Of a stretch of 16,469 nucleotides of DNA, positions 1 to 7,022 are shown one piece after another. Origin of the DNA: CAZPWQ01 sp964590495 (GTDB lineage Bacteria > Bacteroidota > Rhodothermia > Balneolales > Balneolaceae). The position numbers were made by a program, and so were the translations under genes. How positions within the stretch are numbered: the first letter of the stretch is position 1; each line of letters starts with the position of its first letter. The stretch lies in assembly GCA_964590495.1 (NCBI GenBank), contig CAZPWQ010000079.1:1-16469 (forward strand), read 5' to 3'. The notes under the pieces are model-generated. The model was not told where the DNA came from and searched no databases. It saw only the letters and a list, made by a program, of their open reading frames with translations.

Positions 1-197
1 AATTTTATATATTTGTACACTCAAAAAACGGTCAACCTATATCAGGACAGGACAATTAGGTCTATGCTTACCGCTTCATTCTGAATTCTGACTCCTGAAT
101 TCCCACGGTTTCTCTTTATTGAATTACACCCCAAATACAGTGAAGAAAATGATACAGGGAATTCTTATTATTAGCTGTAATTTTACCGGTCAGCCTC

Positions 198-226
198 TTG
201 AAATTATTGCCCGGATTTTCTTATCG
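198..226 (+). promoter_or_regulatory. Possible promoter of the tRNA-Arg gene
   Basis: A TTGAAA hexamer at 198-203 is followed after 17 bases by TTATCG at 221-226, about 10 bases before the mature tRNA 5' end. The spacing suits a primary-sigma promoter, but the -10 match is poor and promoters in this group often differ from the E. coli consensus. Confidence 0.3.
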
Positions 227-236
227 TCAGATTACT

Positions 237-309
237 GCCCCCATAGTTCAAGTGGACAGAACGGAGGTTTCCTAAACCTTAAATCCGGGTTCGACTCCTG
301 GTGGGGGTA
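237..309 (+). tRNA. tRNA-Arg, anticodon CCT
   Basis: The cloverleaf can be drawn by hand. The acceptor stem GCCCCCA (237-243) pairs with TGGGGGT (302-308), with one G-T pair at the end, and A309 is the discriminator. The D stem is GTTC/GAAC (246-249 with 259-262). The anticodon stem is GAGGT/ACCTT (264-268 with 276-280). The loop TTCCTAA carries anticodon CCT at 271-273, with the invariant T before it and A after it. The T stem is CCGGG/CCTGG around loop TTCGACT. It reads AGG codons. CCA is not encoded: the sequence continues ACTTTT. tRNA-Arg genes are frequent integration targets, but I find no second copy of its 3' end in the window. Confidence 0.95.
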
Positions 310-351
310 CTTTTGTATTTGTAACTTTCTGTAGTACATTTGTTTTCAAAT

Positions 352-391
352 CAACGTTGGCCTGCCTGGCAGCTTATGCGCTAGGTCGTTA
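352..391 (-). other. attC-like hairpin (integron recombination site candidate)
   Basis: On the minus strand TAACG (391-387) can pair with CGTTG (356-352). An unpaired asymmetric spacer follows, then a second short stem in which CCTAGC (385-380) pairs with GCAGG (365-361) with one base (complement of t382) bulged out. The loop is about 14 bases. Two boxes, an unpaired central spacer and an extrahelical base are the structural hallmarks of integron attC sites, and GTTATAC at 388-394 resembles the GTTRRRY core. The site is short, the outer box includes a G-T pair, and no integrase or neighbouring attC is visible, so this is a structural resemblance only. Confidence 0.3.
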
Positions 392-472
392 TACCACATA
401 CTGTTTACGACCCGTATTCGAAACAATGTGGATTTAAGTTAGTTAGAGTGGCTTTTTATGTGTATACATGGT

Positions 473-480
473 AAAGGAGG
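473..480 (+). promoter_or_regulatory. Strong Shine-Dalgarno site for the lipoprotein start
   Basis: AAAGGAGG lies 7 bases upstream of the ATG at 488. It is the best ribosome binding site seen in the window and fixes the start of the broken lipoprotein gene in a frame different from that of its main downstream open frame. Confidence 0.6.
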
Positions 481-487
481 AAAGATT

Positions 488-850
488 ATGAAATTGAAAA
501 GCCAATACACGATATTGGGCGCATTTTTCGTTCTCAGCCTATTTTTGTCTAATTGTGACAATGTCACTTCCATTGAAAATAGAGAAGGAGAATACGACCT
601 CAAATATTCCAATGGAAATCCAACACTATGATCTGGCGGACAATACAACCGACGCAGTTATCGAGATCAATCTCATAAACAATTCAAAAGAAAACTTCTG
701 GTTCCTTCGTTCTTCGTTACACTTCAGCAGATGGACGGTGAGCAATGGAAGGATCGAGGACTATGGTACTTCATTGCAATGGGTGGACAAATCGCCTGAA
801 AGCAGGAAACGTGGTGATCACCAAAAACTAACCTTATTAAATAAGCATTC
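488..850 (+). pseudogene. Frameshifted and truncated lipoprotein gene
   Basis: Translation from ATG 488 gives a lipoprotein signal peptide with a hydrophobic stretch and lipobox ending LFLSNC (Cys at residue 23), then about 24 residues of mature sequence before TGA at 629-631. A second frame, open from 555, takes over with residues such as HYDLADNTTDAVIEINLINN and ENFWFLRSSLHF, which look like a beta-rich secreted domain. The simplest reading is one lipoprotein gene with a frameshift between about 565 and 625. The second frame runs on to 905, but after about 845 it overlaps the 3' end of the opposite-strand kinase gene, so the true 3' end seems lost at that junction. Alternatives are an intact 47-residue lipopeptide or programmed frameshifting; no classic slippery heptamer was seen. 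The family is not recognised. Confidence 0.5.
813..845. repeat. Two perfect palindromes at the edge of the GC-rich segment
   Basis: GGTGATCACC (813-822) is a perfect 10-base palindrome, and CTTATT-A-AATAAG (833-845) is a 13-base palindrome with a single central base. They sit exactly where lipoprotein-like coding ends and the 3' end of the kinase gene begins, so they may mark or have helped form the junction. They could also act as a weak terminator for the kinase. Confidence 0.4.
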
Positions 851-861
851 AGACTCAGCTT

Positions 862-3843
862 TCAGTCTTTGCCGTCCTCTTCGCCGTTCGGCAAATCAGC
901 CTTGAAGCGCTGTAGCAATGTCAGGGCTTCGGAGAATTCAAAGTCGTTAAAGGCGCGCGCGATCTGTTCTGCCAGGATGCTCCTGTCAGCATCGCTGTTT
1001 TTCAGCAGGGCGTTCACCGTGGCTTGGTCGCATTCGTTGAGTTGTGCCCTCGCGATCAGTTGCTCAGTCAACTCGTGCAAACGGCCCGGCTCTGCTGGGG
1101 TTGTGGTAGTTTCGGGCGGCTCGTTATCAAAATGCTCCTGCATGTCCGCAAGTTTCTGGCTGAACTGGGTGATGGCCTCTCGGATATCCGCCATCAGAGC
1201 ACGGACGGCGCTTGCATCCTGCCTGCCGGCGCTTTGTTCCATCCGCGCAAACAGTCGGTACAAGGCGCTGAGGGCAAGATTGCCACTAACTCCCTTCAGG
1301 GCATGTGCGTGGGTTTTCGCGTTTGCCCAGTCAGTGTCGTCTAGTGCCTTCTGTAAGGCAGGCAGGCGTTCTTCCTGAAAGGCCTGAAATTTGTTCAACT
1401 CGCGGACGTAGGCGGACAGGCTGCCCCACATCTCTACCCCCTTCTTCTGGTTAATCACCTTGTGCCGGGACTCGGTGTCGGTAAGGGCCGCGGCTTCCCT
1501 GAGCACGGGGATATCCAGTTTCATGATCTTGGCAATTTCCAGGTTCAACATGTGTGAATCGATGGGCTTGGCGACAAAGCCGTTCATACCGGCATCAAAA
1601 ACCGCCTTTCTGTCCTCGGCAAAGACGCTGGCAGTCAGCGCGATGATGGGCAGCGGCTCGATGGCACTGTCGGTTTCATCCTCTCTTATGCGGCGTGCCG
1701 CTTGCAAACCGTCCATGATCGGCATTTGCACATCCATCAGCAGCAAGTCCGGCCGCTCCTTCACAAGCTGGTCGAGCGCCTCTTGCCCGTTGCGCGCTAC
1801 GGAAACCTTATGCCCCTCCCGCTCGAGCAACAGGATCAGCAAATCTAGGTTCTGGCGTATATCTTCCGCGACCAGAATTTTCATCGGTGGCAACTTCAGG
1901 TGGTGTTGCTGCGCGGGAGCGGGATCGTCTGCAATCGCCGGTTTGAGGGGGATACTGAAGCTGAAGCAGCTGCCGACACCCACTTCGCTGGTGGCCGTTA
2001 TGGTACCGCCCATCAACTCCACAAGCTCCTTGCTGATCGTGGTGCCAAGTCCCGTGCCACCGAAACGCCGGCTGGTGGAATCATCCGCCTGCGTGAAGGC
2101 TTCGAAAATCGAATCCAGGCGATCCGGCTCAATGCCTATACCCGTGTCAGTAATGGAGAAAAGCACAAAATCCGCCCCATCCGGGCTGATGTCCAGCGTC
2201 ACCTTGCCCTCGTCGGTAAACTTGATGGCATTGCTGAGCAGGTTGTTCAGCACCTGCCGAATCCGGTCCGAAGAACCGTAATAGGTCTGGCCCAGGTCCG
2301 GCGAAATATTGACCTCCAGTTCCAGCCCTTTCTTCGATGCCTGCACCCACAGGCTGGAAATCAGCATGTCCACTTCTTCGAGCAGCACGAAATTCCGATT
2401 GTTCAACTTGATTTTGCCCTGATCCATCTTGGCGACATCCAGAATTTCGTCAAGCAGATGCAGCAGAGAGCGTGCGGAATAACTGATATTATCCACGTAT
2501 TTGTTCTGCTCCTCGTCCAAAATGGTCTCAGTCAGCACCTGGGTGAAACCGATGATGGAATTCATCGGTGTCCTGATTTCATGGCTCATATTCGACAGGA
2601 AGGTCTGCCGCGCCATCACGGCCCGCTCGGCCTCGACCTTGGCCTCCCGCAGATCGTTTTCCATGGCAACGCGGGAAGTCATGTCGGACAGGAAGGCCAC
2701 AAATAGCCCCTGGTCGGGAAGTTTGATGTAACCGACCGACAGCCGTATCGGCACGTGATAGCCATCCTTGTGCACGGCCTCCATGTCATCGTGTGCAACA
2801 CCGACAAAGTCGGAGCTGCCGGTTTCCAGATAACTTTGCAGCGATTGATCGAAGTCCTGGTGCAAGGCGGCTGGCGTCAATAGCTTCATGTTTTTTCCCA
2901 GCAGGGACTCCGGACTCCAGCCCAGCATAGATTCAACCGCAGGGTTGACACTGAGTATGAAGCCTTTGGCATCGTGTATGATGATGGTATCGATAGCGGT
3001 TTCCATCATCGCCTGTAGGCGGTGCTCGTTGCTCTTGGCTTCCTCTGAAATATCCTTATAGCGGAATACCAGGTTGACGGCCAGCACCAGGCTGGTTATC
3101 ACCACCGTGGTGACAAAAATGCCCACCGACAACCACTGAGAGAAGTCACTGTTATGTTCGGTAATCGTCATGCCGGGTGGGATAATGAAGCGCGCAGCCG
3201 CCATGCCCGTGTAATGCATGCCGGAAATAGCGAACCCCATTATGCCACCGCTGATCAGGTTCGCTTGCAGGGCACTCAAGGACACCTGGCTCGACTGCTC
3301 GAGCCCGAAACGGATCCACAGGGACAGGCAGGCGAGCAGTACGGCCACCAGGATGGAGAGGGCAAATATGGTGGGTTCATAGCGTAGCTGCATGTCCATG
3401 AGCATTGCCTCCATGCCCGTGTAATGCATAGTACCAATACCGGCACCTACCAGTACCCCCCCCACCAGCAGTTGGTGAAAGTCGATCTCACGTTTCACAA
3501 TCAGCTTGAGTGCTATCCAGGAGGCGGCAATGCTGGGCAGCATGGACAAAAAGGTGAGCATGGGGTCATACTCTATCTGGGCAGGCATTTGAAAGGCCAG
3601 CATGGCGATGAAGTGCATAGACCAGACGCCGGCACCCAGCGCGACACTACCCGCAAACAGGGACAGGTGATAGCGCAGCCTCGTGGTGATCATCCTGGTC
3701 TGGCTCGATATCTGAAAACCAATAAAGGAAGCATAAATCGCCACCAGCAGCGATAGCAGCACCAGCCAGAGGTTGTAGCTATAGTCTCGGTACAGCGAAA
3801 CGTCATCGCCCGAAAAAAGAAACCAATCGTATAGCCACTCCAT
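862..3843 (-). CDS. MHYT-PAS hybrid sensor histidine kinase with receiver and HPt domains
   Basis: A 993-residue membrane hybrid kinase. Residues ~20-260 form a seven-helix MHYT sensor with three signature motifs (MHFIAML at 76, MHYTGM at 139 and 209). MHYT domains are proposed to bind copper and sense O2, CO or NO. A PAS domain follows (~272-390), then the HisKA helix with phospho-acceptor His421 (SHEIRTPMN), HATPase_c with the N box (NLLSNAIKF), DTGIGI (566-571) and GTGLG (597-601), a receiver domain with Asp704 (LLMDVQMP) and Lys759, and an HPt domain with His847 (HALKG). About 75 C-terminal residues form a further helical tail. All catalytic residues are present, so a full His-Asp-His relay is possible. 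AAGGA lies nine bases before the ATG. It is divergent from the receiver-cyclase at 4062, its likely relay target. Composition and similarity look gammaproteobacterial, unlike the neighbours. Confidence 0.9.
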   Translation of the reverse strand: MEWLYDWFLFSGDDVSLYRDYSYNLWLVLLSLLVAIYASFIGFQISSQTRMITTRLRYHLSLFAGSVALGAGVWSMHFIAMLAFQMPAQIEYDPMLTFLSMLPSIAASWIALKLIVKREIDFHQLLVGGVLVGAGIGTMHYTGMEAMLMDMQLRYEPTIFALSILVAVLLACLSLWIRFGLEQSSQVSLSALQANLISGGIMGFAISGMHYTGMAAARFIIPPGMTITEHNSDFSQWLSVGIFVTTVVITSLVLAVNLVFRYKDISEEAKSNEHRLQAMMETAIDTIIIHDAKGFILSVNPAVESMLGWSPESLLGKNMKLLTPAALHQDFDQSLQSYLETGSSDFVGVAHDDMEAVHKDGYHVPIRLSVGYIKLPDQGLFVAFLSDMTSRVAMENDLREAKVEAERAVMARQTFLSNMSHEIRTPMNSIIGFTQVLTETILDEEQNKYVDNISYSARSLLHLLDEILDVAKMDQGKIKLNNRNFVLLEEVDMLISSLWVQASKKGLELEVNISPDLGQTYYGSSDRIRQVLNNLLSNAIKFTDEGKVTLDISPDGADFVLFSITDTGIGIEPDRLDSIFEAFTQADDSTSRRFGGTGLGTTISKELVELMGGTITATSEVGVGSCFSFSIPLKPAIADDPAPAQQHHLKLPPMKILVAEDIRQNLDLLILLLEREGHKVSVARNGQEALDQLVKERPDLLLMDVQMPIMDGLQAARRIREDETDSAIEPLPIIALTASVFAEDRKAVFDAGMNGFVAKPIDSHMLNLEIAKIMKLDIPVLREAAALTDTESRHKVINQKKGVEMWGSLSAYVRELNKFQAFQEERLPALQKALDDTDWANAKTHAHALKGVSGNLALSALYRLFARMEQSAGRQDASAVRALMADIREAITQFSQKLADMQEHFDNEPPETTTTPAEPGRLHELTEQLIARAQLNECDQATVNALLKNSDADRSILAEQIARAFNDFEFSEALTLLQRFKADLPNGEEDGKD

Positions 3844-4061
3844 AGAGATGCATCCTTAGTTTTTAATTTTCGCACCGACTGAAAATATTATAAATTTAGA
3901 AGTATTAAAATTATTTAATAAAAACTAATAGAAGAAGTGTCTCGACAGCATCCAGATGCCACTGCGTATTAGGTTCATCATAGCCAAAGCACCTTGCCTT
4001 ATAAGGTGGTGTGTGGCTCTGCAGAAGTCTGGCTTGTGTCTATTTAGTGAAAAAAATCAAT
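3844..4061. promoter_or_regulatory. Divergent intergenic region between kinase and cyclase
   Basis: An AT-rich stretch (about 3855-3935) separates the two divergent genes and should hold both promoters; I cannot assign a convincing -35/-10 pair. Near the cyclase, CACCTT (3990-3995) and AAGGTG (4003-4008) form a 6-bp hairpin with a 7-base loop, possibly in the cyclase leader. Confidence 0.4.
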
Positions 4062-5201
4062 ATGGAAGATAGTGAAACTGCCTTTGGGTTTAAGCAGTCG
4101 CCGTTCAAAAGCGACATCCTGATAGTTGATGACAACCCGACCAACCTGCGTCTGCTTGCTCGCTTTCTCGGCAGCAGCAGTTACAATCCGCGTTTTGCCC
4201 TCAGCGGCGAAGAGGCCTTGCGGGCCGCACGGGTACGATTACCGGATATGGTGCTGCTCGACATTAACATGCCGGGGATGAGCGGCTACGAGGTTTGCCA
4301 AAAGCTGCACGCCGAACACGGCGACACCTGCCCGCCCGTGATCTTCGTCAGCGCACTGGGCGAGGCTATCGACAAGGTCAGAGCCTTCGAGGTCGGCGGT
4401 GTCGATTATCTCACCAAACCTTTCTCCAACGCCGAAATAATAGTACGCATCAATAACCACCTGAACATCCGGCGCCTGCAGAGGGAATTGGAGGAGGCCA
4501 ACGAAATGCTGGAGCGGCGGGTGAAAGAGCGTACGAAGGAGCTTGAACGCCAAATAGCGCTGTTCGACAAGTTCGTGCCGGAGATATTCATTTCTTCCCT
4601 GAAAGACAGCCCGAAGGTGCGTGCCACGCTGGCGCGTGAAGGGGTTTATACCATCCTTTCCTGCGACATCCGCGACTTCACTGGGCTCTCAGAATCGCTT
4701 TCTTCCGCCGAATCTTACACCCTTCTCAACAGCTTGTTTTCGGTGGTGGAGGCGGGTATCCATGAATTTGGCGGTTTTGTCTATCAGTTCATGGGGGATG
4801 GCATCTTGGCGCTGTTTTCCGATGAAGAGGGCAGCACCGACCAGCCTGTCAGCGCTGCGCTGGCAGTCCAGACGCACATACTGCCGAAGTACAACGCTGA
4901 ACGCCGGGAGCAGAAACTGCCGCCGATCGCCATGGGCATCGGCCTCAACACGGGACAGATCGCAATCGGGATCACCGGCACCGAGCATCGTCTGGATGCC
5001 TGCGCCGTAGGCAGCGCCATCAATCTGGCGGTTCGCTGCGAATCACTGACCAGGGAGTTTCACGAAGATATTATCATCAGTGAATTCACGCTCGCCAAGC
5101 TCAGTCATCCGGAAAGGATCACGCAGCGCAGCTTGGGGTTTCCCCGCATAAAAGGCATAGTCGAACGCATTGAGCTGTTCGGCATCAGCGCCAGGCCGTA
5201 G
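4062..5201 (+). CDS. Receiver-domain class III adenylate/guanylate cyclase
   Basis: From ATG 4062 the product has 379 residues. A GTG at 4011 would add 17 residues, but the receiver fold starts soon after the ATG, so the shorter form is preferred. Residues ~17-135 are a receiver domain (acidic pair Asp23/Asp24, phospho-acceptor Asp67 in LLDINMPG, Lys119 in TKPF). A coiled-coil linker follows (~138-170, heptad-like, rich in Glu and Arg). Residues ~194-345 are a class III cyclase domain with metal-binding Asp202 (CDIRDFT) and Asp246 (GDGILALF), Asp312 at the base-selecting position, and Asn321/Arg325 (INLAVR), the transition-state residues. The Asp at 312 favours ATP, hence cAMP as product. No membrane segment is seen, so it is cytoplasmic. 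It is probably activated through phosphotransfer from the divergent HPt kinase. No cAMP-binding regulator is in the window. Confidence 0.88.
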   Translation: MEDSETAFGFKQSPFKSDILIVDDNPTNLRLLARFLGSSSYNPRFALSGEEALRAARVRLPDMVLLDINMPGMSGYEVCQKLHAEHGDTCPPVIFVSALGEAIDKVRAFEVGGVDYLTKPFSNAEIIVRINNHLNIRRLQRELEEANEMLERRVKERTKELERQIALFDKFVPEIFISSLKDSPKVRATLAREGVYTILSCDIRDFTGLSESLSSAESYTLLNSLFSVVEAGIHEFGGFVYQFMGDGILALFSDEEGSTDQPVSAALAVQTHILPKYNAERREQKLPPIAMGIGLNTGQIAIGITGTEHRLDACAVGSAINLAVRCESLTREFHEDIIISEFTLAKLSHPERITQRSLGFPRIKGIVERIELFGISARP

Positions 5202-5283
5202 GCCACGGCGATGCCCATACCGACGAAAGGTGTTTACCGTAATATCGCGTTCTGTTGATCCGGTGTGTGTACTGGCAATTCTG

Positions 5284-5433
5284 ACCGTGTTTAAGAAGCG
5301 CGTAAGCTTTCTTCAGTACAGGAAATTCATCCTTGCTGACGGGCGCACCGGCATCACCCACTACACAGCAGGCTCCCTTGCAGCAGGTGACATTACCGGC
5401 AAACTTAGCTGTGGCAATATCTTCGGATAATAT
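5284..5433 (-). pseudogene. Relic of a DUF3109-family (cysteine-cluster) protein gene
   Basis: Reading the minus strand from 5433 gives ILSEDIATAKF, then CKGACCVVGDAGAPVSKDE, which is the signature N-terminal block of DUF3109 proteins, common in Bacteroidota and relatives. Three faults show it is dead. The frame is closed by TAA at 5436-5434 with no usable start codon. The first conserved cysteine of the FxCN...CKGACC cluster reads Gly (FAGNVTCCKGACC). Homology stops at about 5284, leaving roughly 50 residues of a protein normally near 190. The frame continues to TGA at 5187-5185 but into sequence unlike the family, next to the cyclase 3' end. The relic belongs to the resident genome and marks the right border of the foreign-looking segment. 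Confidence 0.65.
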
Positions 5434-5537
5434 TTAGACAGTCTAAGGACTATTGAGAACTGGATTTCAGGAGATTCAGAAAGCTCATCTAAAGAATCAA
5501 TACAATATTCTAAAAACTTTCTAGAAATATTAAATTG
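5361..5537 (-). other. Unassigned open frame overlapping the DUF3109 relic
   Basis: This minus-strand frame has no ATG start. It is open from just after TAG (5540-5538) and encodes helical-looking sequence such as SRKFLEYCIDSLDELSE and QFSIVLRLSKYYPKILPQ before drifting into the other frame of the DUF3109 relic. Its composition is protein-like, so it may be the tail of another decayed gene fused next to the relic. I do not recognise it and it may be chance. Confidence 0.2.
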
Positions 5538-5790
5538 CTAGAAAAAACTACATAACCCCATTTATTGGATTGACTGCCTTCTTTAAAGCCACTTTATTGT
5601 AGCTAGAGTTTCACCAAGTGATCACGAGTGGGATAAGAAAGCAGAGCATTGTAAATCACTATAAATAACAACAGACGGGCAGGCCTTTTAAGTTTTTATT
5701 TTACTTTCCTCACATGAACGCAAGTTTATTTTACTTTCATTACCAAAAGTAAAATAGTGATATTTATATTTTACCTTTGCTATCCATCTC
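5440..5790. other. Degenerate gene-free gap
   Basis: About 350 bases of AT-rich DNA without an intact gene. It contains the unassigned open frame at 5361-5537 in its left part and the phased repeat cluster at 5698-5778 in its right part. Together with the DUF3109 relic it looks like decayed resident sequence rather than a normal promoter region. Confidence 0.5.
5698..5778. repeat. Phased direct and inverted ATTTTACTTT repeats
   Basis: ATTTTACTTTC occurs at 5698-5708 and 5728-5738, and a near copy (ATTTTACCTTT) at 5768-5778, so the copies start 30 and 40 bases apart, close to whole helical turns. An inverted copy, AAAGTAAAAT at 5746-5755, pairs with the middle copy as a 10-bp hairpin with an 8-base loop. 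Such phased copies on one face of DNA look like an operator for an oligomeric regulator. No intact gene starts right beside it, so its target may be lost. Confidence 0.5.
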
Positions 5791-5913
5791 TCAGCTGAAT
5801 TGAATCTGTTCTACACTTGGCCGGAGTTTATTGGTCCCCATACTTAATGGTGGGAATACTATTTCGCCTCTTTCAATTTCTACAAGTAACTCTCCAATTA
5901 AAGCTTTTACCAC
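5791..5913 (-). CDS. Possible 40-residue protein coupled to the dioxygenase stop
   Basis: A GTG at 5913-5911 overlaps the end of the dioxygenase gene (stop 5909-5907) and opens a 40-residue frame. It reads VVKALIGELLVEIERGEIVF followed by PPLSMGTNKLRPSVEQ, ending with TGA at 5793-5791. The same frame is open upstream to 5952 without an ATG, so it could instead be the tail of a broken gene. The residue pattern (amphipathic helix, then a Pro-rich turn) looks protein-like. No family is recognised. Overlap with the upstream stop would allow translational coupling. Confidence 0.3.
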   Translation of the reverse strand: MVKALIGELLVEIERGEIVFPPLSMGTNKLRPSVEQIQFS

Positions 5914-6854
5914 TTGCTCAACCCAAGTAATTTTTTGCCGAGGTCTGTCAGTTCAGCAGTTTCGGCATGTTTTTGTTCCCAGCCGCGCGGATCACCGGGG
6001 AAGGCATATCCTTCGGGGGCAATGCGATCCCGCCAGGATTTGATGCGCCATTCCCGGAGTTCTTCATTATCTTCCTCGGCCGGGGTCATGGAGATATACT
6101 GGGCAATACGCGGACGGTCCGAATGATTAGGCCGGATCCCGTGGGGCAGGCGACTGTTAAAAATAAGCAAATCGCCGGCCTCCATATTGACTTTGGTCGG
6201 CTCGAAGCCCGTTATATCCGGTTTAAACGGGTCCCGGTCTTCAGGCTGCGTCTTGACCCAGTCGTCAAAGTTCCGGAATAATTCCGGAATGCACTGGAAG
6301 CCGCCGGTATTGTCGTCAGTACCGGAAAGAGCCAGCACTCCCTGGACGTTGACCGGTCGGGGATCGAGGGAAGTGTCAATATCCCAGTGAATAAACCCCT
6401 CGAATTCGTGGCTGGGACGAACCGGGAAATTCAGATTGGCCCGGTCGATGGTCACCCACAACTTTTCTGTACCCCAGATGTCCACAAAAGCGTTATAAAC
6501 CTTCGGATACTGGCGATTATCCCAAAGTGCCTGGTGATTGTAGACCTCTACCATCCCGCTGTTGGTCAGCTCTTTCATTTGAATTTCGCGGCGCGGCGGT
6601 CTGTACCAGGTTTCGGGATCAGCGGGATCCTTATCTTCAAACTCCCAAAGCAGATCGACAACCGCTTGGACATTTGCTTCCGGAACGGCATCCGATATGA
6701 TGATATACCCATTTTTCCGCCAGAAATCCCAGTCTTCTTCTGTTAACACCCGGAGAGGTTCGTTACCGGGACGCTGATTCAATTCTTTGCGTACTTCATA
6801 GGATACGGTATCATTACCGGGCTGCCCTTTAGCTTTTTTGTTTGGGTCAGACAT
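5907..6854 (-). CDS. Phytanoyl-CoA dioxygenase (PhyH) family Fe(II)/2-oxoglutarate oxygenase
   Basis: A 315-residue soluble protein of the PhyH family of non-haem iron oxygenases, which hydroxylate small molecules using O2 and 2-oxoglutarate. The iron-binding triad is visible: His156-x-Asp158 (HWDID) and distal His238 (RLPHGIRP). Arg249 (RPRIAQY) is the expected 2-oxoglutarate anchor. The N-terminal EEDWDFWRKNGYIIISDAV is the usual opening of the fold. Length fits the family, and there is no signal peptide or membrane segment, so it is probably cytoplasmic. It stands alone, divergent from the propeller kinase, and its stop overlaps a possible 40-residue frame. Substrate cannot be deduced: family members act on fatty acyl-CoA, ectoine, phosphonates, secondary metabolites and others, and no biosynthetic neighbours are present. 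ATG 6854 is the only sensible start. Confidence 0.88.
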   Translation of the reverse strand: MSDPNKKAKGQPGNDTVSYEVRKELNQRPGNEPLRVLTEEDWDFWRKNGYIIISDAVPEANVQAVVDLLWEFEDKDPADPETWYRPPRREIQMKELTNSGMVEVYNHQALWDNRQYPKVYNAFVDIWGTEKLWVTIDRANLNFPVRPSHEFEGFIHWDIDTSLDPRPVNVQGVLALSGTDDNTGGFQCIPELFRNFDDWVKTQPEDRDPFKPDITGFEPTKVNMEAGDLLIFNSRLPHGIRPNHSDRPRIAQYISMTPAEEDNEELREWRIKSWRDRIAPEGYAFPGDPRGWEQKHAETAELTDLGKKLLGLSKW

Positions 6855-7022
6855 AAACGATGAGTTTGAAATAAATAAACAGGTATTCTAAATAATAATA
6901 AAATCCTTATAGCAATTCCGAAAAGAGATGTTCAGACGTGCTTAAATTGTTGGATCTTTTTTTCTTTACCAGCTTATCTATACATTATGTATAAGTTGAC
7001 GGTTTCTTTCGATACTGAGATT
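6855..7022. promoter_or_regulatory. Divergent promoter region of dioxygenase and propeller kinase
   Basis: About 170 AT-rich bases between the divergent starts at 6854 and 7023 (or 6987). It must hold both promoters. No clear Shine-Dalgarno precedes either start, as is common in this bacterial group. I see no convincing palindromic operator. Confidence 0.35.

Noticed and set aside
555..905. 116-codon frame taken as a gene of its own
   Set aside because: It begins with GTG inside the lipoprotein signal region with no ribosome site of its own, and its last 15 or so codons lie antisense to the kinase gene. It is better read as the shifted continuation of the gene starting at 488.
1460..2706. 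Long plus-strand frames of 268-273 codons opposite the kinase
   Set aside because: They are antisense shadows of the GC-rich kinase gene; the minus-strand frame shows complete conserved domains and these do not.
237..5300. tRNA-anchored genomic island with duplicated tRNA 3' end
   Set aside because: I looked for a second copy of the T-arm/acceptor sequence to the right of the module and found none, and there is no integrase in the window.
800..5300. Transposon with terminal inverted repeats or target duplication around the signalling module
   Set aside because: Only a 7-base match (AGCTTTC) was found between the two borders, which is no better than chance; no transposase is encoded.
5698..5778. 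CRISPR array
   Set aside because: The repeats are about 11 bases, too short, with one inverted and unequal spacing, and there are no cas genes.
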